Part shown: in pieces, positions 24,721 to 35,061 of the stretch
Position numbering within the stretch: position 1 is the stretch's first letter
How the letters are laid out: each line of letters begins with the position of its first letter
Assembly: GCA_950097015.1 (NCBI GenBank)
Contig: CATNEN010000002.1
Location: forward strand, 620,001-684,000
Direction of reading: 5' to 3'
Origin: Macrostomum hystrix
Lineage: Eukaryota; Platyhelminthes; Macrostomidae
DNA length: 64,000 nt
Program-made: the position numbers and the translations under genes
Notes under the pieces: generated by a model
Told to the model about the DNA's origin: nothing
Seen by the model: the letters and a program-made list of their open reading frames with translations, nothing else
Database searches by the model: none

Positions 24721-25409
24721 CGCAATCCCTCAATAAAAACAAAAGACAAAGTTCTCACTCTTCACTCAGGTTGAGAAGTATTTGCTACATATTTTATATT
24801 TAGGGCGCTTTTGATAAGCGAACAAAAAGATTGTCTCGACTGCAACCTGCCTTATCCAGAAAATGATGGATAGAAAATTCGACAATATCTCTTGCGACGA
24901 GAAGAACTTTAAAAACCAAAAGCAACGAAGCGCCTTGTGCTGTGGGTGGAACGTCACTCGAGACGAAATGGTGTGACATGCGGCATCGGTGCATTCGCAT
25001 CTTTCTCCCTCTCGAGAATATCGCCTTGAATATTACGAGCGTAGTAGTTTTAAACGCAAAATAAGTTTTTGCGTTTAAAAAATTAGGAAAACAAATGTCT
25101 TGTGACAAAAACTGCATTTAGATAGAAAAGTACGAGCTCGTATCATTGATTCTGAATGATCACAGCGATAACAGTGAAAGTTTATCATGAAGTTGCTCTT
25201 TTTTAAGTATCCATGTGACACTCTAATTAAAACCCTTTTTTCAAAAATTACCTGTGCAACAAAATGAAACAGGCATAAAACGTAAAATAAGCTCTAGACA
25301 TAAAAATAAAACAACAACAACAATCGGTCATTTGATATAACCAGTAAAGTTTCAGTAATACAACTTTCTAGCAAAAAACTGCTAGAAAAGTGTCAAGACT
25401 CCTCGAGCT
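24721..25409. other. Intergenic, no gene seen
   Basis: AT-rich sequence between the receptor cluster and the 3' end of the GPCR gene. Short open frames here show no conserved motif. Confidence 0.5.
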
Positions 25410-26802
25410 TCAAGCTGCGAGTCCCTTTGAGATCGCACTGTTGGCCGTGGCAGTCATGGCCTCCATCTCGATCTTGCTGGCATTGGTAGCCACGCCGACT
25501 CTGGACTGTGCGTTCCAGCGATTGCCCGAGATGCAGCGCAGCAGCTTGACGCAGACGGCGCGATATCCGGCGCGGAACTCCTTGTTTGTGAGGCCGTAGA
25601 CGATGAAGTTGACGCTGGAGTTGGTGTGGGCGAATAACACGGCGTAGGCGTGCGTGTGAATCGGGAAACTATCGTTCCAGTCGAGCGCCACGATGATAGC
25701 GTACGGAGCCCAGCAGACGGCGAACACGGCGAAGATGAAGAACAGGGTGCGGGCGAGGCGAATCGAGTCCAGGCTGCCACCAGGCCTGTCGCTACCGCCA
25801 TTGTGGTTTCCTGTGCCGGCATGAACGGTGTTTGATCTGGTGTTGAACCTCAGCTTAAGGGCTCGAGCCATTGATTCTCTGACGTGCAGGAAGATTCTGA
25901 AGTAGCAGATGAGGATCACGATGCTCGGCGTCACCACGGCGCAGCAGGAGAAGAAGATGGTGTAGGAGCGAGCGGCCATCCGGTTCCACACGCACGCAAA
26001 GTTCTTCCGGTCGTAGATGAAGTCGCCCCAGCCTACGAAGTTGGGGAACTCCAGGAACCAGCTCACGATCCACAGGCCCACACAGAGAGCCAATGTGCTG
26101 CGACGGCTGAACAACCTGGCGTAGCTGGCATTGTGGCAGATGAAGATGCAGCGGTTGACGGCCACCGCGGCGATGCTGAGCAGAGAGCAGTAGCAGGCCG
26201 TGAGGCAGGTCGACGCCACGAACTGGCAGAGGGCGGGCCGCTCGGCAAAGTAGATCTCGCCGTGCATTACACCTGTGTTTTATGGTAGGATTATGCATAT
26301 GCTACCGTTATATTGCTCAACAAAATAGATTACAGACCAAGTTTTTAAGTCGTAGGTCTAACCAGTTATGGCGAAAGGATCGATGAATATTGTCACACAA
26401 AGGTCAGCAATGGCCAAATTGACGACGAACAAATTACCATCGTGACGTAGTGTCTAGAATAAATACAGGCGGGGCATTGTTTACTTTTCGGAGTCCTTCG
26501 AAGTGAATCATTCAGAAAGTGTGTCATTTGCCATTTTGCCATTTACCTTAAACAGAAATATGGCGCTAATGACCATGATGTTGCCCAATGTTCCAATTGT
26601 TGAGCCAAAGGTTAGCAGGAACAGTCCTGGATAGGTTACCTCTGTATTGAAACAAATGGAGTGGAAAGTACGCTTCGTACTTTGGATCGCAATGCGTGCA
26701 ATGTATTATCGCAATGCTAATCAATGTTTGCATACCTGGCAAAATGTGCAGCAAGCTTTCCATGGTGTAGTTAAACTTCGGCGATAGTCCGGCAATGTCC
26801 AT
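25410..26802 (-). CDS. Melatonin-receptor-like class A GPCR
   Basis: Seven-helix receptor of 371 residues on four exons: 26736-26802, 26547-26641, 26363-26453 and 25410-26272. Phases (1, 0, 1) join cleanly. Exon 2 carries TM1 with its GN motif. Exon 3 carries TM2 (NLAIADL). Exon 4 carries TM3 to TM7. Features of the melatonin receptor family are NR in place of DR at the end of TM3 (AVNRCIFICH), the ICH-x4-Y-x-x-L-F-S loop after it, CWAPY in TM6, and N-x-x-V-Y-G instead of NPxxY in TM7. The third residue of the NRY motif is Cys. An NYT sequon lies near the N-terminus. The ligand cannot be deduced, since invertebrate members of this family are often orphans. Confidence 0.85.
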
Positions 26803-27531
26803 CTTCTTGACTCACTAACGAGTTTAAAAAATAAAATTCTTTTTGTGATTCAGCAGCCAGAAAAATTCGCAGCTAATTCTCCATGTTTATAAGGCTAGGA
26901 CTCAGGTAATGAAGATCCTGTTGGTTGTCAGTTTGACCAATAGAAAATTCGCTGGCACAGTAAGGTGCGATCAAGATTATACGTGGCTAGCTAGAAACCT
27001 TCCGCCCTGGGATTATAGATGCTGTAATTTTCTAAAATTCAAATTCAGTCTTCTCTACAACCAGTCTTGAAATTTGACTGTATTTGCTTCTCCCCACCGT
27101 GAAGACAGTTGTCTGACGTGATTCGGACGTGAAAAATGCATTTTTAAAATTTTCTTTAGAGACAAATTTCCGTTTAGGGAAACTCTATCTGTCATGAACA
27201 ATTTACATCCGTGTGGTTTGCTGCTAGCTTCAATTGTCTGAGCAAGAATTAAAACTGGCAAATTCTTGTCCTTGCGTGCTTTGAAATTGATCTCGTCGAG
27301 GGTTAGGGATCTGGAAATTGAAGGTACCAGGGCGAGTAGTTCTATCAGCGAGCATTGGCAACAGTGATTCTGGACAACATATTTAGTGACATGGTCCGCT
27401 ACCGTTAGACATCGGTACAAAAATACTCAGAGGCTCCTAGGAAAAGTAGTCCGTGCTATCTTGAAGCTGTTTCTGGAGCGCAACTGGAAGCCAAAAGATT
27501 GAGTGTCAGATGCTGCATTCCAAGAGCATTT
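26803..27531. other. Upstream region of the GPCR gene, no gene seen
   Basis: A 121-codon minus-strand frame (27055-27420) shows no motif I recognise and no clear splice context. I leave it unannotated. Confidence 0.45.
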
Positions 27532-27678
27532 CTGATGGCATTGTTTGTCCGCTACAACACACCAATCCCATCAAGTGTGGACGCTGAGTGGCTCTTCCTA
27601 GTTGCTAAGGACGTCCTTCATTGCAAACGAGCTCCACGAGCTGATGCAACACTGGCACGACTGCTAGCTGCTGCTTAA
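27532..27678 (+). pseudogene. hAT transposase C-terminal remnant
   Basis: This 48-codon frame contains RYNTPIPSSVDAEWLF and ends in LARLLAAA. It matches the pattern of the hAT dimerisation region (KYNT-LPSS-x-VERLFS, then K/R-R-x-x-L and a leucine-rich end). No catalytic domain is visible upstream, so this is a relic. Confidence 0.6.
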
Positions 27679-27851
27679 AGGGAACCAGCATTTACATTGC
27701 AATGATGATTCATTGACTCTCTGGTCGAATCGACTGATCTTCCTTATTTTTAAAGTTGTAAAACTGTTGAACTGATAAAGATTGGGTGCATTTGAATGCC
27801 TAGAATGCGTTAAAACGCATTTTAATATATTTTAGCGCTTCAGCATTTAGG

Positions 27852-28080
27852 CTGCAGCCAATGAGAAAGGGCTTGAGGGCTTGTCCTGAAATTTACGCCC
27901 TTGAGGGCCAACCTCCAAAGCACAGTAAGAGTGCTTTTCTTATGCCCAACGATAAGAATGTCAGGGCAGGTGTACACACCTTTGTGAGCGTGTGTGCTCA
28001 GGAGTCACAGAAATGGGGAATCACCTTAGCGCTGGGTGCAGGTCTAGTGTTGTCAAATGGTGTGCCATTGGCCACAGCCC
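27852..28080 (+). mobile_element. 5'-truncated SINE, family 2
   Basis: Only the body is present (GGGCTTGTCCTGAAATTTAC, CAGGGCAGGTGTACACACCT, GTGTGCTCAGGAGTCA). The tRNA-like head is missing. Confidence 0.65.
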
Positions 28081-28532
28081 TCTTGCAATTATTATTGTTA
28101 TCAATTTTATAGTGCCACTGCTAACGGATTGGAAATTGTTAAAAATTGATCAGATTGAAAAAAGCAAACCTGAAAACACAGAGTAATAATAGTCGTTGAA
28201 AACAAATAATAGAGTAATCCCTACTGGCCATTGCCCGGAGGCTGTGAGAAGACATTTAGTTCCGGAAAGAATCCAAAAAGCCGCTGCTGATGTGCAAAAA
28301 AATGTTAAACGAAAATCTTTTTTAAAGCAACAGGTTTGCTACCTTGCTAGGCCGATAAGAAATTAGGCCTTGCAGCTTTGGTTGTGGGCTGCCTTTAATA
28401 AGTTGTTTACAGTTCAAATTATTTTAGCACGTTATTAGTTTAAACGACATGGCCTTGTGGCGCTCTCAATTTGCTGCGGCAGCAATTGGAAGCTAAAAAT
28501 ATTCTAGCATTTTACGAGGAACTCAAGGATTT

Positions 28533-28605
28533 TACACCTTTATAAACACCTTTATAAACACCTTTATAAACACCTGTATAAACACCTTTATAAACACCTT
28601 TATCT
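28533..28605. repeat. 14-bp tandem repeat
   Basis: About five copies of TTTATAAACACCTT, with one C-to-G variant. Confidence 0.8.
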
Positions 28606-28751
28606 ACTCGCGCTTCTTTTTTCGCATCTTCGTTCCTTGAAAAAAGTAGCAATTTTACTTTCGAGTTAATGTAACAATCTTTTTAGGAGCATTTTATAGC
28701 AAAAAACGGCTCAGCTCATAGTAAAATAAAAAATATTATTATATCAATTTA

Positions 28752-30288
28752 AAAACCCGAATCCAAGATGACGGACACCAACCCGAATCCAAAGTGACGG
28801 ACACCAACCCGAATCCAAGGTGACGGACACCAACCCGAATCCAAGGTGACGGACACCAACCCGAATCCAAGGTGACGGACACCAACCCGTATCCAAAGTG
28901 ACGGACACCAACCCGAATCCAAGGTGACGGACACCAACCCGAATCCAAGGTGACGGACACCAACCCGAATCCAAGGTGACGGACACCAACCCGAATCCAA
29001 AGTGACGGACACCAACCCGAATCCAAGGTGACGGACACCAACCCGAATCCAAGGTGACGGACACCAACCCGAATCCAAGGTGACGGACACCAACCCGAAT
29101 CCAAGGTGACGGACACCAACCCGAATCCAAAGTGACGGACACCAACCCGAATCCAAAGTGACGGACACCAACCCGAATCCAAGGTGACGGACACCATCCC
29201 GAATCCAAAGTGACGGACACCAACCCGAATCCAAGGTGACGGACACCAACCCGAATCCAAAGTGACGGACACCAACCCGAATCCAAGGTGACGGACACCA
29301 TCCCGAATCCAAAGTGACGGACACCAACCCGAATCCAAAGTGACGGACACCATCCCGAATCCAAGGTGACTGACACCAACCCGAATCCAAGGGGACGGAC
29401 ACCAACACGAATCCAAAGTGACGGACACCAACCCGTATCCAAGGTGACGGACACCATCCCGAATCCAAGGTGACTGACACCAACCCGAATCCAAAGTGAC
29501 GGACACCAACCCGAATCCAAGGTGACGGACACCAACCCGAATCCAAGGTGACGGACACCAACCCGAATCCAAGGTGACGGACACCAACCCGAATCCAAGG
29601 TGACGGACACCAACCCGTATCCAAAGTGACGGACACCAACCCGAATCCAAGGTGACGGACACCAACCCGAATCCAAGGTGACGGACACCAACCCGAATCC
29701 AAGGTGACGGAAACCAACCCGAATCCAAAGTGACGGACACCAACCCGAATCCAAGGTGACGGACACCAACCCGAATCCAAGGTGACGGACACCAACCCGA
29801 ATCCAAGGTGACGGACACCAACCCGAATCCAAGGTGACGGACACCAACCCGAATCCAAGGTGACGGACACCAACCCGAATCCAAAGTGACGGACACCAAC
29901 CCGAATCCAAGGTGACGGACACCATCCCGAATCCAAAGTGACGGACACCAACCCGAATCCAAGGTGACGGACACCAACCCGAATCCAAAGTGACGGACAC
30001 CAACCCGAATCCAAGGTGACGGACACCATCCCGAATCCAAAGTGACGGACACCAACCCGAATCCAAAGTGACGGACACCATCCCGAATCCAAGGTGACTG
30101 ACACCAACCCGAATCCAAGGGGACGGACACCAACACGAATCCAAAGTGACGGACACCAACCCGTATCCAAGGTGACGGACACCATCCCGAATCCAAGGTG
30201 ACTGACACCAACCCGAATCCAAAGTGACGGACACCAACCCGAATCCAAGGTGACGGACACCAACCCGAATCCAAGGTGACGGACACCA
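28752..30288. repeat. 26-bp minisatellite with higher-order repeat
   Basis: About 59 copies of the unit AACCCGAATCCAAGGTGACG + GACACC. Variants (AGTGACG for GGTGACG, CCATCCC for CCAACCC, GGGGACG, CCAACACG) recur as a block at a distance of 728 bp, exactly 28 units, which shows a higher-order repeat. Because 26 is not a multiple of three, all three minus-strand frames are open. These are not genes. Confidence 0.95.
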
Positions 30289-30325
30289 GAAAGATCACGC
30301 AATATCCCTCTCTGGGGAAAGACAC

Positions 30326-30788
30326 GGGGGTATTTCAAAGACCCACTGCCTAATTCACGATAGCTCACAAACTAAAGGACCGATTTTTCGTGAAAGTCGT
30401 ACGAGCCAGCATTGTCGAGATATTCAACGATTCTTGTCGAAGATCCTGGTGACAAAGACAAATGGCATTTCTCTGTATAAACCTATTCGTCGAATCCATA
30501 TCAGTTCAAAAGTGCATAAATTACCAATTTAATTAGTACAATATCGGCAAAAACAGCAGCCAACATGATTGCATGATAAACTTTTGTGGGCAGAAAATTT
30601 TTGCCAACTTGTGTAGTTTTCGCCCCCAATGAGAATGATTGAATATCTCCACGATGCCTATTTTTGCGATTCTGGAAGTCATTTTATCAAATACAGGGGA
30701 AAATTTAAGGCCGTGTTCTGGATTTTTGTGGCGACTGGTTGAATAGTTTAGGAGATAAAGAAAAAAATGTGGGCATTTGAAATACCCC
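30326..30788. mobile_element. MITE-like element with GGGGTATTTCAAA inverted ends
   Basis: The left end GGGGTATTTCAAAG and the right end TTTGAAATACCCC are inverted repeats around about 435 bp of non-coding DNA. Related copies are at 57680-57836 (reversed, partial) and 61504-61700. All share a CGATTTTTCGTGAAAGTC or similar block next to the end. Superfamily not determined. Confidence 0.6.
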
Positions 30789-31270
30789 AAATGTCTTTCT
30801 ACTGTTAGTTCCTGAGCATTAAACTGTACGAGAGAAAGAGAGAAACATAGGAAGCTATAGATATAGAAAAATGCACGGAAATGTTATACAGTGTACATTT
30901 TTCATTGATACTGCATTTTTCAAGTGTACTCTTTTGAATAGAGAAGTGTACAAATATCATAGTACCCGCTATTGAGCTAATGAAGTTCCCTTTTTGTGTA
31001 TGTCCATCCATCCCACGTATATCCATAGTGTGAAGCTGGAAAACCACATTTCACTCGAGAAAAAAAGTTACACCGTAAGCACATTTTTTTCTGTGTAATA
31101 CTGCTAAGGACAGCAAATTTTTACTTTTAGATTTGTGAAGAAGCATTTTCGTACTTGTTTTTTAATTGATCAAAAGGCTCCTTATAGCAGGTAATAGCTC
31201 GTAGTAATGACTAACTGAATGCGTTTTTCATTACAAAAATGTTTTACTATCATCAGCGTTAGAAAAATGC

Positions 31271-32941
31271 ATGCCGATACATTTCCTTTTAGAACTGTTC
31301 GTCATGCAACAAGTCTTAATAAGCTCTCAGGATGTCAAGTTCCAGCGAGAGATACTAAGATCGAGCTCTCAGTGCAACACAAGGCTTTACGTTGTCACAC
31401 TCCAGAATGAGTGGACTCCAAGTGGCTTTAAAAGAGATTTTGCACCAAATGTAAGATCTGCTGACGTGTCGAACAAGTTTAAGGTGGGCGACACTGCCGT
31501 GGTCAAACTGTTTGTCGGCGGACCAGAGGAAGAGAAGAAGGCTGATGCCATACGGCGATGCGCCAATGAATACAAAAGATTGGACGACCTGAGGTTGAAG
31601 ATTATGAACGATGAGACTGCCGACAAGAATTGGTTTGTGATGGCCCTTGGAAAAGGCGACAACTTCAGGCTGCCAACGCCCGGTCCATTCGTTCTTCTGG
31701 AGCAAGGAGAGTGCAGTCTAGGCCACTTGCTGCACCAGAGAATCATCGACTGCAAAACTCAAAATCATGAGCCGACAAGTGCGAGTGTGAGCAGCATCGA
31801 TTCAGAATTCTACACCAAGGACCACTGCTTCAGCTTCATCGTTCAGATTCACGGCGCTCTGAACTTCCTTCACAAGCACAACATGATGCACCGAGATCTC
31901 AAGAGCTACAACGTTCTGCTCTTCCACGACAAGACCCTCTGCAAGCTGGCTGACTTAGAGGACTGCCGAGATGTCAGTCTTAGAATGACGGCAAAGATGG
32001 GCACAACATGGTGGGCACCTCCCGAGCTGTACAGGGACATTGACAATAAAGGCAAGGCTGAATACGGATTCGCCGCGGAGTGGTACTCCTTTGGCTTGCT
32101 CATTTGCGAATTGCTGTTTCGAGAGGAGCCTTTCGTGTGCTACTATACGGGGACAATGTCAGATAAAGCGCTGGATGCCTCCAGAGTGTATTCGGACAAG
32201 TTTCTCAGCCAGCTGCCGAGGTTTACTGAGGTGGAACACGACAAACACGCCATGTACATTGACCATACGACGCCAGGGCAACCAAAGGTGGTTCTAAATA
32301 GAAGTCGGTGCGTTTTTTCGAATGCCTTCAGCGTACAAGAAGCATCGAACACGTGGGATCTGGTTGAAAAGTTGCTCATGTGGGAGCCGAATGAGAGAAT
32401 ACCAGGCCCAAGACTGGCCCAGCTTATCGGCTCCCAAATACGGCCCTTCAGTTCCGGAAATCCTCCGCCCATTCGCCTTCCGAATAGTGAGAAGCCAACC
32501 GACACAGGGGCTGCGTCCAGCGATACCACCATGAGCTGGAGGCCAGCTTTTAGTGTTCAAAAGGTTTACCTGCTTGCCCAAGGATGCGACCTATCGGACA
32601 AATCTATTACTGATGAGATTAGGCAGCGACTCGAGGACCGTAAAGAGGACATTCCTGGAATGTTTCCAGACCAGCCAGAAATTTCCAGTCTTAAGTTCTC
32701 TTACAGCTTCAAACCGGCGAACCAACACTTCGTACTTTCAATCATTGGTTCGGAGGCCTTAGTCGAGCTAGCTGCCCAGTTCTGCCGCACGAATGCGCAG
32801 TTTGTGAACTTCATATCAGATCAGTTTAAGTATCACCGTAACAGAGCTGTCCAGGGTTTGAGATTCAAGCTTAAAGTCAATGGTCAGCCCTCCGACGTTA
32901 ATCCTTCGATACCAACTAATCTGGACGATACGCGCGATTGA
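31271..32941 (+). CDS. Single-exon protein kinase with DLE in place of DFG
   Basis: The open frame has 556 codons. The true start may be the ATG at 31304 (residue 12), and an upstream exon joined at a CTCTCAG acceptor is also possible. Kinase features in order: beta-3 lysine (AVVKLF), a candidate helix-C glutamate (NEYKRL), a hinge (FVLLEQGECSLGHLL), the catalytic loop HRDLKSYN near residue 209, LADLE in place of DFG near residue 228, and GTTWWAPPE in place of APE. The helix F motif reads EWYSFG rather than DVYSFG. No clear glycine-rich loop is visible. Lys, Asp, Asn and the metal-binding Asp remain, so activity is possible. The last 120 or so residues are outside the kinase domain and unrecognised. 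The fold looks TKL- or NAK-like, but I cannot assign a family. Confidence 0.75.
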   Translation: MPIHFLLELFVMQQVLISSQDVKFQREILRSSSQCNTRLYVVTLQNEWTPSGFKRDFAPNVRSADVSNKFKVGDTAVVKLFVGGPEEEKKADAIRRCANEYKRLDDLRLKIMNDETADKNWFVMALGKGDNFRLPTPGPFVLLEQGECSLGHLLHQRIIDCKTQNHEPTSASVSSIDSEFYTKDHCFSFIVQIHGALNFLHKHNMMHRDLKSYNVLLFHDKTLCKLADLEDCRDVSLRMTAKMGTTWWAPPELYRDIDNKGKAEYGFAAEWYSFGLLICELLFREEPFVCYYTGTMSDKALDASRVYSDKFLSQLPRFTEVEHDKHAMYIDHTTPGQPKVVLNRSRCVFSNAFSVQEASNTWDLVEKLLMWEPNERIPGPRLAQLIGSQIRPFSSGNPPPIRLPNSEKPTDTGAASSDTTMSWRPAFSVQKVYLLAQGCDLSDKSITDEIRQRLEDRKEDIPGMFPDQPEISSLKFSYSFKPANQHFVLSIIGSEALVELAAQFCRTNAQFVNFISDQFKYHRNRAVQGLRFKLKVNGQPSDVNPSIPTNLDDTRD

Positions 32942-35061
32942 GTCGAACTTTTTCATTGTGGTTGATGCGCTAATACACTTATTCCCTGACTTTTTAGTGA
33001 TTTTTGTTCTGTGGCCCTATCAATGCTGATAATGATTATTTGAGTTTATTTTATACTCGTATTTTTAAAGCCATTCCGTTTCTGAACGCTTTATATACGC
33101 TCGAACTTCACTATATTTTTTCTTGTTCTGCAGGCACTCGCCATGATCCTGTTTAGCATTGGTATTAGCTAGCTGCCGTATACAGTTCAGAATTTTTTAA
33201 AATCACACTGCCAGATCTAAAAAAACTAAAACTAAAACTAACTTTTCGTGCCCAACTTTGTCACTACTTTTATTCTATGTGCTCTGGTCTATTCGAAGCA
33301 CATTCCAAAAAGAGCAATTATCAATTCTCAAGCATGTTAATGCTAGCTCTAGTGCAAATGTGCTGCAAGCTGCAAGTTTTTTATATTTATATTTTAATAG
33401 AAATGTTTTAATACAAGTATAGAAAATATATACAGCAGTAGAGCCCCCACAAAGGGCTGACCTGCAGTCCAGATTGGACGAGGCCGTTTAACAACAACAA
33501 GCTGCAAGTTGGCAACAGCATACCGCGTGAATAAAGTAAGCAACTGCTCAAACTCGACGAAAGACTCAGTAATAATAATTTTAGTGCTCCCATCTTGATC
33601 AAAAGCTCTGTGACAGACTAGGGACTCACGTCAGTAAGAAGAAACTCTGGATACAATGACTGTTTTTAAAGCATTTGCTCGCAAATATATTCTTGAGTCA
33701 AGTCAGTGGCATGCTCAAACCATATTCAGTATCATAATTCCCCACTGATCTGTTAGCATGGGTGAGTTTTTTGCAGAAATGTAATAAGTTATAAATATCG
33801 CATCAGATGATATCTTTAGAACTTTGTTCGAATCCGGTTTTAATTTATTTAAATAGCGAAATATATAATTATTTAATCGGATTTAAATAGTGAAACCCAA
33901 AAGCGGTTCAATTATGGCTTGCCTGTGGTGCTTTCAAAAGTGGACTGGAAAGTTGAATAATAATTAGATGAAGGCCAATTCTGACTTTGCTCAAAAAGTG
34001 ATTGAAGACAACATCACATCATCCGCGGATTATTGCTTAGGTCGCTGAGAGCTTTTCCTCGCCGAGTAGTATAGTATACCGGCCATAGCTTGAGGATTTT
34101 GGGTCAGCGCGAACATCAACCTGCCTAGACGTGGCAGCCTCATCAGGAGCATATGAGCATCGTTTGATCTGCCGTGAGAAACACCGGTCGATTTTGAAGC
34201 GAGTGACGTGTCGTGCAATTAAGGCCTTGTCAGCAGGATGTACATAAGCACGATCGACTATATTTGACTGAGGCCGCTACAAGCAGAAAAGGCCGGCAAT
34301 GATAAGTATGGAGCTTTCGGCTCGTCCAATCTTTCTCTCTAGGTCGTCAGCATTCGTCCACATCGGCCGCCCAGACCGCTCTCTAAAGTTTTAAAGTGTC
34401 CATTGTAATTTACTAATAAAGGCTAAGACAAGCTCAATTATGATGATTGGATTTAACTTTTCTAAAAACCGCTGTCCAACAATAAGTTTTAGAAATGATA
34501 AATTCTCGAATAAAAACTATATTTTTTGTTCCTTCGGACGATCAAGTGAGCTTCATAGATTGGTTCAAGTACAATTTATATAATACCATGCGCGCCACGC
34601 GCATTTTAGTTTACGAAACAAGTACCAATAATTTCAGCTGTCCAGATAATAGTCTGATGTTTATTACAATCTAAATTAAATAATGTAGAATATAATCGCA
34701 CAAAACAGGTTTTCCATAAAGCGTAAACTAATAATACATAATATTTTAACGGTGTTTAATGAGACAACCAAAAGTGGCCGATCAAAAAATACTTCTTTAT
34801 CAAATAAACTGCAGATTGTAAAAAAGTTACAAGGTAAAAAGTTTCATTACTTTTAAAAGTATTTTAGATTGCGCAAATGTATTTTTACATTGCTTACATG
34901 TTAATTATTTGACTTAAATATTATAAGGGTATTAGGTTCATTTAACACTATCGTCTCATTATATTAATTTCGTGCGCATTTGCTTCCTCATATTGTGGTC
35001 AAATTAAAAGTCGGTCTAGATCAACACAGTTATTAAAAAAATCTAGTTTTTTTCAAACTTC
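32942..35061. other. Intergenic, no gene seen
   Basis: AT-rich sequence between the kinase and the coiled-coil gene. The 5' UTR and promoter of the latter should lie at its right end. I see no conserved coding frame or RNA gene. Confidence 0.5.

Noticed and set aside
27055-27420. 121-codon minus-strand frame
   Set aside because: No recognisable motif, no splice context, and it lies between a GPCR 5' end and transposon debris.
28739-30368. Three overlapping minus-strand frames of about 500 codons
   Set aside because: They are translations of a 26-bp satellite that is open in all three frames. There is no non-repetitive coding sequence.
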